A stretch of DNA of 58,537 nt. It comes from a virus. The notes below the pieces were generated by a model. It was not told the DNA's origin. It searched no databases and was given only the letters and a program-made list of their open reading frames with translations. A program made the position numbers and the translations under genes. Shown here piece after piece: positions 24,454-33,062 of the stretch (position 1 is the first letter of the stretch; each line of letters begins with the position of its first letter). The stretch covers positions 1 to 58,537 of the IMG/VR virus record IMGVR_UViG_3300045955_000127. One strand, given 5' to 3'.

Positions 24454-25568
24454 TAGACCAACCCGCCCGACATACTACGTGGATAATTTAGTCCGCCGCC
24501 ACTCGATACGTGTTGCACGGCACCTTTATCTAAATTCCCACCGGGATACGCGCCGCCCCAGACGTTATCAACGTCCAGCGGAGCAAAGTACACAAAGCGG
24601 TTAGCGAAGGTGTTGCTGCCGGACTTGGCAAAGGGGGTAGAGCCGAGACTTTCGTTGTCGTCGGTGAAGACGGTGTCGGAATCCAAATCATAGGCAGTTG
24701 CACAATTAAAAACTGCGTTATTTGCAACCGCCCAGTTGTCCATTGTCGTAGTCCAGTCGTTTAGAGAAATGCCTATTCCCCCAGTACCACTGAAACCTTC
24801 TATTAAATTGTTGAACACGACCACGGAGCCGTTAGTATCGAAGTAAATCCCTTTCCCTGTCCCGCTCGAAGATAAAATAGAGTTATGGGCGATAATTATA
24901 TTGGCGTTTCCTCCAAAACACTGAATCCCATCATTAGCACTGCTAGCCTTTAGGGTAATTATGTTTCCCCAGATCGTTCGGTTAGATTCAGCCGCTCTGA
25001 TCGCCATACCGTTGCTAAACGTGTTGGTCGGCCCCTCGAAAAACCAACTACCAAATACATTCGCGTGCAACGCCACGCCCCCGCAATTAGAAAAGCTACA
25101 CCCGAAAACCCCACCATGATTTGCCCCGCCGTTATTATCTAAGGCCGAACCGTTGCTATTGTCGAAAAAAACACAATCTTGAAAATAATTTCTCCCATCA
25201 CCATCAACAATCACTATCTTTTCTGTGCCAGTATTGTGAAGATTCAGCCCTATAGCCGACACATGGTTTTTGTTCCAAAGAGCAAAATTGCCGTTGTTTC
25301 CGTCTAAACCCCCGGCACCGTCTGGCCCGCCGACCCAATTTCTCAAAACTGTTTTAGCTGTAAGCGTGGGACTCCCCCATGTAGTAAAGTCCAGGGACGC
25401 CGATAAAACGTCCTCGCCGCTCACAAAAATTTTATCACCGTTAGTCGTATCCCTGGTTACGTTATCCAAGACGTGCTGTACGGTTTGAAACGGGTTGCCG
25501 CTTGAACCGTCGCCAGTCGCGTCGTCACCTGACGTAGTGGCGACGTATGTTTCTGTAAGCGCACCCAT
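24453..25568 (-). CDS. Parallel beta-helix appendage protein (371 aa)
   Basis: The start MGALTETYVATTSGDDATGD and NPFQTVQHVLDNVTRDTTNG are the hallmark of DUF1565-type right-handed beta-helices. Coils continue to about residue 300 (NHGGVFGCSFSNCGG, HANVFGSWFFEG, IIIAHNSILSSSGTG), ending NLDKGAVQHV. No signal peptide, unlike the other beta-helix at 9865-13254. Typical role: tail-spike-type binding or depolymerisation of host polysaccharide. Confidence 0.8.
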   Translation of the reverse strand: MGALTETYVATTSGDDATGDGSSGNPFQTVQHVLDNVTRDTTNGDKIFVSGEDVLSASLDFTTWGSPTLTAKTVLRNWVGGPDGAGGLDGNNGNFALWNKNHVSAIGLNLHNTGTEKIVIVDGDGRNYFQDCVFFDNSNGSALDNNGGANHGGVFGCSFSNCGGVALHANVFGSWFFEGPTNTFSNGMAIRAAESNRTIWGNIITLKASSANDGIQCFGGNANIIIAHNSILSSSGTGKGIYFDTNGSVVVFNNLIEGFSGTGGIGISLNDWTTTMDNWAVANNAVFNCATAYDLDSDTVFTDDNESLGSTPFAKSGSNTFANRFVYFAPLDVDNVWGGAYPGGNLDKGAVQHVSSGGGLNYPRSMSGGLV

Positions 25569-25931
25569 TTACCCTAGCATCGCATTGATGCCACTGGCCT
25601 TAGTTGCCTGTGCCCTGAAGGGCGGGTTGGGTACGCCAACACTTGCGCCGCCATTACCCAAATCAACCACCTGACGGACGGACTCCATGAGGTTAAACAA
25701 TGTCGCTAATTCTGTCGCCGTCATATCATCGGCTCCCGCTAAACCGGACTTATTCGGCACAACTGCGCCAGCATCAAGCGTGGCGAAGATTGCTAGCCCG
25801 TTGGCATCATCGGCTATGGCTTTTAGGTGATTAAACACCCGCGCCACTTCGCCAGAGCCGGCGCGTACAAAGTTTACGAGATTGTCAACAATCCCTTGAT
25901 CCTGGGGGGATAATTCTGTGTATAGTGCCAT
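25569..25931 (-). CDS. Small structural protein, unknown (120 aa)
   Basis: ATG 25931 has AGGAG upstream (rc of the sequence at about 25938-25942); the open frame extends to 26012 but that part overlaps the neighbour. Product: MALYTELSPQDQGIVDNLVN, helical in the first half, Gly/Ala-rich in the second (GNGGASVGVPNPPFR). No family recognised. Confidence 0.6.
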   Translation of the reverse strand: MALYTELSPQDQGIVDNLVNFVRAGSGEVARVFNHLKAIADDANGLAIFATLDAGAVVPNKSGLAGADDMTATELATLFNLMESVRQVVDLGNGGASVGVPNPPFRAQATKASGINAMLG

Positions 25932-25950
25932 TGTAAAAACTCCTTTAATC

Positions 25951-26484
25951 TCAAAGCCCGTGATCCCTTTTCCACTTGCTAAAGGCGTCTTGAGTTTTCT
26001 TAAATTCTTCATCGAGCGCTTTGTTACGAGCGATTTTTTCTTTTTCCGCTTTAGCGTGCGTCTCTATTTTTGCGCGATAATCGGCGTCGGCTTTACGGTT
26101 CATATCCTTCGCCTGCTTTTCCATGGTCAAGATCGAACCTTCCAGTTCCGCAATCTTATCATTGAGGAGTTCGATTTCGCCGCCAAGTCGCGCTCCGAGG
26201 CCTTCAAACTCCCGCTCCTTCGCTGCTTTTTTCATCGCGAATTCCCGAGCGAGTTCTGCTTCGCGCTCTGCGTTGGCTTGCGTCAGGGAGTTAAGAGCCG
26301 CACGTTTGGCCGCAATCTGCTTCTCGATATCTGCCAACTCGCGCTCTCCGGACTCCTTTTTTTGCTTGATGCGGACATACTCACGGAGGCCGACGCCTGC
26401 CAGCGCCCGCAGTTTCACGTCCTGCTCGAGCTGGCGCGCTGCGTCCAATATTTGGCTGTCTGTCAACTCTGTTGGTTGAGCCAT
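25951..26484 (-). CDS. Coiled-coil protein (177 aa)
   Basis: Residues ~40-165 form an almost continuous charged coiled coil (ESGERELADIEKQIAAKRAA, KAAKEREFEGLGARLGGEIE, KIAELEGSILTMEKQAKDMN). It could be a stalk, chaperone or tape-like spacer; no clear homologue by eye. It begins MAQPTELTDSQILDAARQLE, four bases downstream of the upstream gene's stop. Confidence 0.65.
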   Translation of the reverse strand: MAQPTELTDSQILDAARQLEQDVKLRALAGVGLREYVRIKQKKESGERELADIEKQIAAKRAALNSLTQANAEREAELAREFAMKKAAKEREFEGLGARLGGEIELLNDKIAELEGSILTMEKQAKDMNRKADADYRAKIETHAKAEKEKIARNKALDEEFKKTQDAFSKWKRDHGL

Positions 26485-26487
26485 TGC

Positions 26488-26844
26488 TTACCCCTTTCTG
26501 ATCGCGATCGCCATCCCGATCGTTACTTTAGTGTCCGCGCTCCCGTCTACAATGCGCGGCATTATATGCGCCAATAGATCCATGGACCGTTTGATGGATG
26601 GTTGATCGAATACGAGATTGTTTCGTTCACCATCATTGATGTAATTAAATCGTCCCGGAATAATGCCTCCAAGAATTTCCACGCGGGCGCCTGCTAGGTC
26701 GCCTACCACATGAAAAGTTCTCTGCGTCGGTAGCCCGTAGAGTTGAAGATGCCCGTGCGGTTGTCCTTCGTCGCCGTTTCTAAGATCCTCCCAAATTACC
26801 ACCGAGCCGTCTTGGGTCAGAGTTTCCTTGAATAAAACCTGCAT
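26488..26844 (-). CDS. Hypothetical protein (118 aa)
   Basis: A good GTAGGAGG site precedes ATG 26844. Beta-rich N-terminal part (VLFKETLTQDGSVVIWEDLR) and helical end (SIKRSMDLLAHIMPRIVDG). It sits between an exported protein and a coiled coil. Unknown function. Confidence 0.6.
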   Translation of the reverse strand: MQVLFKETLTQDGSVVIWEDLRNGDEGQPHGHLQLYGLPTQRTFHVVGDLAGARVEILGGIIPGRFNYINDGERNNLVFDQPSIKRSMDLLAHIMPRIVDGSADTKVTIGMAIAIRKG

Positions 26845-26852
26845 CGTGCCTC

Positions 26853-27320
26853 CTACTGAGTGTACCCGCCAATGAACACATCGATCGTGTTAGTAGCCAC
26901 GCCGATCAAACAGATCGCGTGTCCGGTCGTTACCTTGATCGGCGTCGGCAAGGGGATGGCGTTTAGGCCGTTGGCCGCGATCGGTGCGTTGAACCTTTCC
27001 GATCCGTCGCCGATATTAGGGAATACGTTGGTAGTCTCCGTGGCGCAATTTGTGCCCGTACCGGATCTAAGCGCATAAGTGCCCGAAGTGCCCGTGCTTG
27101 TCTGGACGGCGATTAGGGTGATGTAATGACTTTGCGTGGACACGCCCGGCACGGCTTGGCATTGCGTCAGAGTCGCATCGATAGCCTGAAGAGAGCATCC
27201 GAACGCCGTCGGCGGCGTGGTCGGAATTACTCCCACCGCACCAAGATAATTCGGCGTACTCTGGCCGCTCGCCACCAATGGGAGCGCCAGAAGAAAAAGC
27301 GCCAAGAACAATTTTTTCAT
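26853..27320 (-). CDS. Secreted-type small beta protein (155 aa)
   Basis: Clear Sec signal peptide MKKLFLALFLLALPLVASGQ with a GGGGGG ribosome site upstream. The mature part carries paired cysteines (FGCSLQAIDATLTQCQAV and GTGTNCATETTN) and matches the C-terminal domain of the protein at 21893-22816 by the GTGTxCAT motif and flanking strands. It overlaps the gp10-like gene by one base. An exported domain directly behind a tail-hub gene is unexpected. Confidence 0.7.
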   Translation of the reverse strand: MKKLFLALFLLALPLVASGQSTPNYLGAVGVIPTTPPTAFGCSLQAIDATLTQCQAVPGVSTQSHYITLIAVQTSTGTSGTYALRSGTGTNCATETTNVFPNIGDGSERFNAPIAANGLNAIPLPTPIKVTTGHAICLIGVATNTIDVFIGGYTQ

Positions 27321-28729
27321 CAGTAAGTACCCCCCGGTCTAAATTCCGGCGTAAAGCCAATAACCTCACAATCCCCCTGTGTCGATAAAACCCACTTGTG
27401 ATAGCGGTCATACTGCCCGCATGTATGCCAGCCGCTCTCTATGTCCTCGACCGCGGCCTCGGTGTGTTCATCCGGCTTGCCTAATTCTCTGACGTGCCAC
27501 GGGACGACGGTGGCGGCGCTCGGCTTGGTATTGTATTCAGGCTTGACTCCGAACATTTGAGAGAGTCGTGCCGGGTCGCCGTGATAGCCAGTCGTCAAAA
27601 ACATCGGCCCCGGATCCCCGCTCCTTTGCTGCGGAACGAAACTCCCGTCGATAAAGATGCTTGAGTTAGTGGAGATCGGCAGCGGTAGTTGATTGCTCGT
27701 TATGCCAAAATAGGGGACGCTCGAAACGTCGCCGTGGCCGACGGCCCAGCGGCGCGCGCGAAGGTTGTAGGAGACGAACATATCGCAGGTCGGCGCATCG
27801 GGCGCGTTAATTGAAACGAAGTGCCAGTAAAGCGTCGACTGTGAAGCATCGAACCACCCGATAGTTTCTTCGATATGATTGCCGTCCAGCATTCTGAAAA
27901 ACCACCTGGCAAGATTATTCGGGATACGCTGCGGCGTGTAGCCCGTCGTAATCCAGAAATCGTCAAGCCCGATATACGCCACGAAATCCGGCCCCTGGAT
28001 CACACAACCCCTGCCCCATGTCCCGCTTCCGCCCGAAATGATTTCCCACAGCCAGCCGAAAGGAGCGCCCTGTTGGCCGATGTAGATGGAGTTTTTCTTA
28101 AAGGCGAGCGCGTTTCGGTTAATAAAAGCGCCTGCCACGATCGGCCCCGGAGTATCTAAGATCCGCCCATTTCTGGCCAATGTGGCTGCGCTGTCGGTGA
28201 AATCCGTGTTATCTCCGATCGCGGAGGAGAACCATTGATCGCCGACAAACGCCAGCGCCTGGAGAGATGCCGTAGTCGTGATCAGGGTGTTCGCCGGAGA
28301 TCCGGAGATCGCAGCAAACGACCCCGCCTTGGGACACCGAAAAAGCCCGCCGTTGAGAGCCGCGGCGCAATGAACATCGTCGCCATATTGGGCAAAATCG
28401 GCGAGGGCGCCGGCAGTATGAGCGAAGCCGGCGCCAACAGCCGACCATGTGCCGCCCGATAGTCGGTAAAAATCCACCTGAGTAGACCCATTCTCGACCG
28501 CAGCGAATAAAGCCGTACTTTGATCGATGTAATAAGCCCGAAACGCGCCGATGGGCCTAGCTGGCAGGGCGGCGCCGAGAGAGGCCGTATCATTCAGCGG
28601 CCTAAATCCTGCCGGCGTTGGCTGCACGTTTCTGGCGTCCAAAATAATACCCGGAGTGGTTGCCGGCAGATCCGGCGCGAATTCCGTTAGCGGGATCAAT
28701 CGGCCGCTTCCTGATCGAAAGAGTCCCAT
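27320..28729 (-). CDS. P22 gp10-like tail hub/DNA stabilisation protein (469 aa)
   Basis: ATG 28729 follows the upstream stop and has GGAGG upstream; the longer frame is discarded. The sequence is a beta-propeller-like repeat protein (TTPGIILDARNVQPTPAGFR, AFRAYYIDQSTALFAAVENG, FAQYGDDVHCAAALNGGLFR, DFWITTGYTPQRIPN). This matches packaged-DNA-stabilisation/tail-hub proteins of P22-like phages, which close the portal after packaging and carry the tail fibres. It sits directly after the gp4-like connector. Confidence 0.72.
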   Translation of the reverse strand: MGLFRSGSGRLIPLTEFAPDLPATTPGIILDARNVQPTPAGFRPLNDTASLGAALPARPIGAFRAYYIDQSTALFAAVENGSTQVDFYRLSGGTWSAVGAGFAHTAGALADFAQYGDDVHCAAALNGGLFRCPKAGSFAAISGSPANTLITTTASLQALAFVGDQWFSSAIGDNTDFTDSAATLARNGRILDTPGPIVAGAFINRNALAFKKNSIYIGQQGAPFGWLWEIISGGSGTWGRGCVIQGPDFVAYIGLDDFWITTGYTPQRIPNNLARWFFRMLDGNHIEETIGWFDASQSTLYWHFVSINAPDAPTCDMFVSYNLRARRWAVGHGDVSSVPYFGITSNQLPLPISTNSSIFIDGSFVPQQRSGDPGPMFLTTGYHGDPARLSQMFGVKPEYNTKPSAATVVPWHVRELGKPDEHTEAAVEDIESGWHTCGQYDRYHKWVLSTQGDCEVIGFTPEFRPGGTY

Positions 28730-28736
28730 TTTGTTC

Positions 28737-29666
28737 TTACCACGCCTCCGGACTTGGGCCTTCCTGGCTTTGCTGTTCTCGTTCCTGATCTTGCAGGGAG
28801 ATCTTTTCGCTCTCTGCATTCTCCAGCTCCATCGCCGCAGCCTCTGGGTCATACATGCGCTCACGGTGAATGATGTGCTTTGTGTAACAACGGATTAGCC
28901 TCTCGGCCGTCGTCGTCCAGAAATTACTGTCTGTCACGGCTCGGGGCGGGAAAGGGGCTGAATAATAAGACAGCGTGATCGGAAAGAATTGGATCGGATA
29001 TGGCCAACAGTAAATGCGTTTCTGATAAAAGGCGTAATCTGTTGGATAGACCGTGACCGGTGCTGGCCGGATCACATCGACCTTGCGCAAGTTTCGGTAG
29101 CTCGTTTTCCCTAGCTCGTAGCGAAGATTGGCCGCTGTGATCTCAACTGTCGTTGGCGCAACGTAGTCAATCGGGGGAATGATCTGGTTGATGGTGGGGA
29201 CCGTTGAGAGCTGTGTCCATTTGTTGCTCGCCGGTCCTCGACTATCCGGCCAAGCCTCCACTGTAGCCCAGGTCACTTCGTTGTCTACGGTAGTCCCGAA
29301 GTCTCCGACGTTGAAAATCGGCCCGGGCTGAGCAGCTAACGTAAAAAGCCGATGGTCGAAGGTTGGTATAACGGTGCCGTTATTGCCGGAAGTGAGAGCG
29401 ACAAAAATATATTCGTTCCCATCGTCGGCAGTCTCCCGGATTGTGTATCCGTAGGGCACGAAGAGGCTCCCTGCCCACCCGCCGATGTCGGTATTATCTA
29501 TCTCTGTGAAAAAAAAAGGCTGGCGCGACCAATGCCGGATGGCATCGCGTGCGAAGTCTTGCACTTGTCCGAGAAGATCGGGGCGGTGAAGCTCGCGAAT
29601 AATTCGCTGTAGCATCTCACCGAAAGTCCTCTGATCGGAATTGAGAGGATCATAGGCCTGTGGCAC
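28737..29666 (-). CDS. Head-to-tail connector, P22 gp4-like (309 aa)
   Basis: N-terminal helices (SDQRTFGEMLQRIIRELHRP, VQDFARDAIRHWSRQPFFF) are typical of the gp4/adaptor family that sits under the portal. A beta-rich insertion follows (residues ~60-150), then a conserved-looking C-terminal helix region (RLIRCYTKHIIHRERMYDPE) and a coiled-coil tail. Location between capsid genes and the gp10-like hub supports the assignment. Confidence 0.65.
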   Translation of the reverse strand: MPQAYDPLNSDQRTFGEMLQRIIRELHRPDLLGQVQDFARDAIRHWSRQPFFFTEIDNTDIGGWAGSLFVPYGYTIRETADDGNEYIFVALTSGNNGTVIPTFDHRLFTLAAQPGPIFNVGDFGTTVDNEVTWATVEAWPDSRGPASNKWTQLSTVPTINQIIPPIDYVAPTTVEITAANLRYELGKTSYRNLRKVDVIRPAPVTVYPTDYAFYQKRIYCWPYPIQFFPITLSYYSAPFPPRAVTDSNFWTTTAERLIRCYTKHIIHRERMYDPEAAAMELENAESEKISLQDQEREQQSQEGPSPEAW

Positions 29667-29707
29667 TTGTGCGGCTCCATCGCCCCATCGTTACAGGTAA
29701 GGATGAT

Positions 29708-29926
29708 TTATCGCCCCTTCATTGGACCAGCTTTCTTGCTGGCATGAAGCTCGCCCGGGGCTCCGTGCCCCATTATTTCACCAGACTTGGAATTGACAGT
29801 CTCTTCCATGGAGTCGGTCTGACCGTGAGCGGCGAAAACCTCGTCATAGGAAAAAAACGGAGAGCTGTCCGGAGTATCGGCCCGGCCTTCCGATTCGTTA
29901 TACGCGCTCTTGCTACGCTTGGGCAT
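29708..29926 (-). CDS. Small acidic protein near capsid genes (72 aa)
   Basis: ATG 29926 has a perfect AAGGAGG site; the upstream extension of the frame is ignored. Product begins MPKRSKSAYNESEGRADTPD and is Ser/Glu/Asp-rich and probably disordered. Unknown function, possibly a capsid maturation or packaging accessory. Confidence 0.6.
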   Translation of the reverse strand: MPKRSKSAYNESEGRADTPDSSPFFSYDEVFAAHGQTDSMEETVNSKSGEIMGHGAPGELHASKKAGPMKGR

Positions 29927-29927
29927 T

Positions 29928-30104
29928 TTAGTCCTCCTTCTGTTCTGGGTCATCGAGAAAACGACTCGAATGACCGCATGAACGCAAATGTTGACGGATA
30001 CGCTTGACCTGTTCCGGCAGTGGTAGATCCTCAAAGTGCTTCGGCTTTGCCTTTTTCCGCCGATCTTCGATGTTCTCGCTCAGCTTTTCCCTGGAAAGAT
30101 CCAT
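29928..30104 (-). CDS. Small charged protein (58 aa)
   Basis: ATG 30104 overlaps the preceding stop (TGATG). Product MDLSREKLSENIEDRRKKAK, then PKHFEDLPLPEQVKRIRQHL and RSCGHSSRFLDDP; charged helical, with a single cysteine. Stop TAA is two bases before the next ATG. Coupling on both sides supports it. Confidence 0.55.
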   Translation of the reverse strand: MDLSREKLSENIEDRRKKAKPKHFEDLPLPEQVKRIRQHLRSCGHSSRFLDDPEQKED

Positions 30105-30262
30105 CACTGCGCTTTCGTTTTCTCGCCTTCGGTAGTCCCGAGGAGCGAACGGACTATCTGGTCGGTCGCCCCTCTGGGGCCCTTGCGAGGGTAATCGGGA
30201 TACGGCTCGGGCGGTTTTTCATCGCAATCGTAGCCGCCCTTAAATGGGACAGGCTTTTCCAT
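30104..30262 (-). CDS. Small proline-rich protein (52 aa)
   Basis: ATG 30262 overlaps the decoration-protein stop (TAATG) and its own stop overlaps the next ATG (TGATG). Product MEKPVPFKGGYDCDEKPPEP, then YPDYPRKGPRGATDQIVRSL; a Pro/Tyr-rich N-terminal half and a short helix. Unknown function. Confidence 0.5.
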   Translation of the reverse strand: MEKPVPFKGGYDCDEKPPEPYPDYPRKGPRGATDQIVRSLLGTTEGEKTKAQ

Positions 30263-30717
30263 TATTCGTGTTTCACCAAGGCTACGCCATTCACTACGAC
30301 TTCCGCTGCTGCCTGTGCTCCTGCCCCGGTACTCGGCCTGAGTCTCAGATATGCTGACGCGGCGCTGGTATAGAGAATCTGGCCAACTCTGTTGGCGATA
30401 GCCGTGGCATCTGTCAATCTGCCGCCTGCTTGGCCGGTGGTGATGCCCGATTGGTAGACGTTGCCCTGTCCGTCTTCCAGCACGAAAACCAAGGCAGCGC
30501 TTCCATCGAGATCGCCTATATCGATCGAATAACCTCCAAGGCGTCCCGGCGTCGGAACGTAGAACAGCCCGATCAGGTCCGACGTGCCCAAGTCTTGGCT
30601 GGCTGGAATATTGGCTCCGGGTGCGTTCGCCGTGCTAAACGGGATTATCTGTGGATAAACCCCGGTCGGAGCCCCGGCCGCGCCTAACGCGTATTTATCA
30701 GTTGAGAAAACAGCCAT
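30262..30717 (-). CDS. Probable capsid decoration protein (151 aa)
   Basis: Directly downstream of the major capsid gene, with AAGGAGGG before ATG 30717. The sequence is Gly/Ala-rich beta (DLIGLFYVPTPGRLGGYSID, AALVFVLEDGQGNVYQSGIT, AYLRLRPSTGAGAQAAAEVV), the usual character of head decoration or stabilisation proteins. Function inferred from position and composition. Confidence 0.6.
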   Translation of the reverse strand: MAVFSTDKYALGAAGAPTGVYPQIIPFSTANAPGANIPASQDLGTSDLIGLFYVPTPGRLGGYSIDIGDLDGSAALVFVLEDGQGNVYQSGITTGQAGGRLTDATAIANRVGQILYTSAASAYLRLRPSTGAGAQAAAEVVVNGVALVKHE

Positions 30718-30749
30718 AAGAACCCTCCTTAATCCCTGCCAATGCCCAC

Positions 30750-31967
30750 TTATTGAGTCAAAGTGGCTTGAGCGCTTGGACTATCCCGGTCAATTCCGTA
30801 TGTATCGATCGCGATAGACCCGAAATCGACCGAATTGAAAATCACCTTCTTGACTCCCCAGATACTCGAGACGCCGATACCCATCTGGCGCCCGAAGTCC
30901 CTGAGTTCCTCCAGCCAGCGGAACCGGTTCTGTTCGCCGGGGTATCTTCCGAAGGCCAGCGTGGCGGCTTGAGCGCCCATGAAGATTGAGCGCTTAGTGT
31001 TGGCCTTGACTGCGCCGGCGTTCGTAACTGCGTTCGGCACGCGGGCGTTCTCGTGCAAAAGGACATTGTGATACATGCCAACCGCCTCCCACCAGATCGG
31101 GTTATCTCCGACATCGCCGCCCGACATCGCCGCCTTCTCGATATCGAGCCATTGGCCGGTCGTAGTCGACGTTCTGAGATCGGTTACCTGGCTAGGGTGC
31201 ATACACTGGATATGAACCTTGCGCCCAGATACCACCATCGGACGGACGCCAGCAGTGATCGATTTGGCCCATGCAACGGCGATATCGATAAGCCGAATGT
31301 CCATCGGATGGGAACTTGTCAAAGAGTCCGCGTCGGTATTGGTGCCGCCCGGGTAGGGCGCCACGATATGGCGCGAAGGAACGGCCGCAGCCGCGTTCGG
31401 CGAAGGAGCGGTGGCCGCCTGCAATCCGGTGTGTCGGGTATCGGTAAGCTGGACCTGAGAACCGGTCTGGTTGGCCACGGCATGGTCGGCGCGGGCCGCA
31501 TACCAGTCGCCCAGCCTATTGCGAGCGATTTTCCGCATGTCGAACAAAACCCGTTGGATCGAGATGGGCCCCACGAGCAAAACCGCATGCGCGAGTTCGT
31601 GAACCACAAGGGAGTCGCCGTAAGTGGTCGGCTGCTCCTCGTTCCCGGTCAAGGTGTTAAGATCGAGCGTGCCAAGTCCGGAAAGCAGGTTGGTTACCCC
31701 GTAAGTGATCTGGTCGCCGGAGTTCTTGGAAAGGTTGTCCAAGAGGTACACGCACGCGCTCTCCTCGCGAGAGGCGCAGCGCATAAACCACATCTCTTGG
31801 AGAAATGCCGCAAACATCTCCTTGGCCCATCTTTTCGGCGTCAGCGGATCGTTAGTCTGATAACTCCATTCCGCGCAAGCCGCGACCGGGCCGTGGTAGT
31901 CGTAGGATTCCCGTGCGACTACTTCGTCGGTGTTTAGGTCTATGACGATTTTGGTATTTACTCGCAT
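30750..31967 (-). CDS. Major capsid protein, N4gp56/DUF4043-like (405 aa)
   Basis: Length and motifs fit an HK97-fold coat of the N4gp56/DUF4043 group: SGDQITYGVTNLLSGLGTLD with NEEQPTTYGDSLVVHELAHA (the beginning of the A domain), HPMDIRLIDIAVAWAKS, a late MGAQAATLAFGRYP strand and FGRQMGIGVSSIWGVKKVIF. GGAG lies before ATG 31967. It has its own promoter at 32072-32100, separating it from the sugar cassette upstream. It is followed by the decoration protein. Confidence 0.85.
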   Translation of the reverse strand: MRVNTKIVIDLNTDEVVARESYDYHGPVAACAEWSYQTNDPLTPKRWAKEMFAAFLQEMWFMRCASREESACVYLLDNLSKNSGDQITYGVTNLLSGLGTLDLNTLTGNEEQPTTYGDSLVVHELAHAVLLVGPISIQRVLFDMRKIARNRLGDWYAARADHAVANQTGSQVQLTDTRHTGLQAATAPSPNAAAAVPSRHIVAPYPGGTNTDADSLTSSHPMDIRLIDIAVAWAKSITAGVRPMVVSGRKVHIQCMHPSQVTDLRTSTTTGQWLDIEKAAMSGGDVGDNPIWWEAVGMYHNVLLHENARVPNAVTNAGAVKANTKRSIFMGAQAATLAFGRYPGEQNRFRWLEELRDFGRQMGIGVSSIWGVKKVIFNSVDFGSIAIDTYGIDRDSPSAQATLTQ

Positions 31968-32071
31968 AGGGACGTTCTCCTTATTTTGTCCGGAGTAACG
32001 TCCCGGCTGTCGATGGCTGCACGCTAACGCGGTGCAGAATTGGCGAGGGTTATATTAACTGTTCAAGGGTG

Positions 32072-32100
32072 TGAATATCGTAAAACGGAAAACGTGTCAA
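32072..32100 (-). promoter_or_regulatory. Capsid promoter with operator motif (site C)
   Basis: Minus-strand -35 TTGACA (32095-32100) with a 17-base spacer and TATTCA (32072-32077). The spacer is almost entirely CGTAAAACGGAAAACG when read on the plus strand (32079-32094), the best copy of the shared motif. The -35 overlaps the stop codon of the GHMP kinase gene, so the promoter lies exactly at the end of the sugar cassette. The rest of the gap 31968-32071 shows only the capsid ribosome site. Confidence 0.65.
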
Positions 32101-33062
32101 GGGGCATTAAAAATAATTTGACTTCCGCTGGATTCGAATTTGAACGGGACGTGAACCAGACGACTTAATTTTTCCCGAACCATGTCCTGCTTTTCCGGGG
32201 GAACAAAGAAGACCATGAATCCGCCGCCGCCGGCGCCAAGGAGCTTCCCGCCGATTGCGCCCGCGCGTCTTCCCTCTGCATAAATTTCGTCTATCTCCGG
32301 GGTCGTGACACCCGGAAGCTGGCGCTTTAACAGCCAAGACTCGTGAAGAATCTTTCCAAACCAGATCCAGTCCTCGTTTAGTAGGGCCGCCAGCCCGGCA
32401 TTGGCATATTCCTGCGTGCGCTCCAGATCGAGCCCCTCATGATCTATCAACTTGACGTATGTTTGGGCAATGTCCGAGGCTGTCCGCTGCCTGCGCGTAT
32501 AGACAAGCATGAGATGATTTTCAAACTCCTCACTGATCGTGAGTTCTTTTATCCGATAGCTGCTATCCGACAAAAATTGGATAAAATTTAACCCCCCGTA
32601 GGCCGTGATCATCTGATCCTGATGGCCAACGCATTCCTGCATTTTTTCGCGCTCGATCCAAATGGCCTGGCTCGCGATCGCATGCGCATCGTGCGGGGCC
32701 CCCGCGAGCGCATGTAGCGCACTTAACAGGCCGACCGTGAACGCCGAACTTGAGCCGATCCCGCTTCTCGCCGGAAGGTCCGCGTCGTGGTGAATTTCGA
32801 GTCCGCGGTGAATTCCGAGATACTTGAGCGTTTCCCGGATACCGGGATGCTTGATTTCGTCTACGGTGCCGCAGTTTTCTATCTCGCGGTAAATCAGGCG
32901 ATACCTGTGATCGAAAAAGGGCGGGAGATAACGGCAGGTAATATAGCAATATTTGTCGATGGTAGTGGCCAGGACTGCGCCGCCGTGCTTGGTGAACCAC
33001 TCGGGATAATCGGTTCCGCCGCCGAAAAAAGAGATGCGGAACGGAGTCCTGCTGATAATCAT
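32097..33062 (-). CDS. GHMP sugar kinase, heptose-7-phosphate kinase type
   Basis: A complete 321-residue GHMP kinase closest to D-glycero-D-manno-heptose 7-phosphate kinase (HddA): RTPFRISFFGGGTDYPEW (5-22), DLPARSGIGSSSAFTVGL (95-112; ATP phosphate loop), CVGHQDQMITAYGG (144-157; catalytic Asp expected at 149) and KLLGAGGGGFMVFFVPP (273-289). It would phosphorylate a heptose or related sugar at C1 on the way to a nucleotide-sugar donor. No nucleotidyltransferase lies next to it, so it must feed a host pathway. Highly unusual between phage scaffold and capsid genes. Coupled by ATGA. Confidence 0.88.
   Translation of the reverse strand: MIISRTPFRISFFGGGTDYPEWFTKHGGAVLATTIDKYCYITCRYLPPFFDHRYRLIYREIENCGTVDEIKHPGIRETLKYLGIHRGLEIHHDADLPARSGIGSSSAFTVGLLSALHALAGAPHDAHAIASQAIWIEREKMQECVGHQDQMITAYGGLNFIQFLSDSSYRIKELTISEEFENHLMLVYTRRQRTASDIAQTYVKLIDHEGLDLERTQEYANAGLAALLNEDWIWFGKILHESWLLKRQLPGVTTPEIDEIYAEGRRAGAIGGKLLGAGGGGFMVFFVPPEKQDMVREKLSRLVHVPFKFESSGSQIIFNAP

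Noticed and set aside
31053-31937. 294-residue plus-strand ORF opposite the major capsid gene
   Set aside because: No ribosome site, Arg/Gly-rich composition typical of an antisense shadow, and the minus strand encodes a clear capsid protein.
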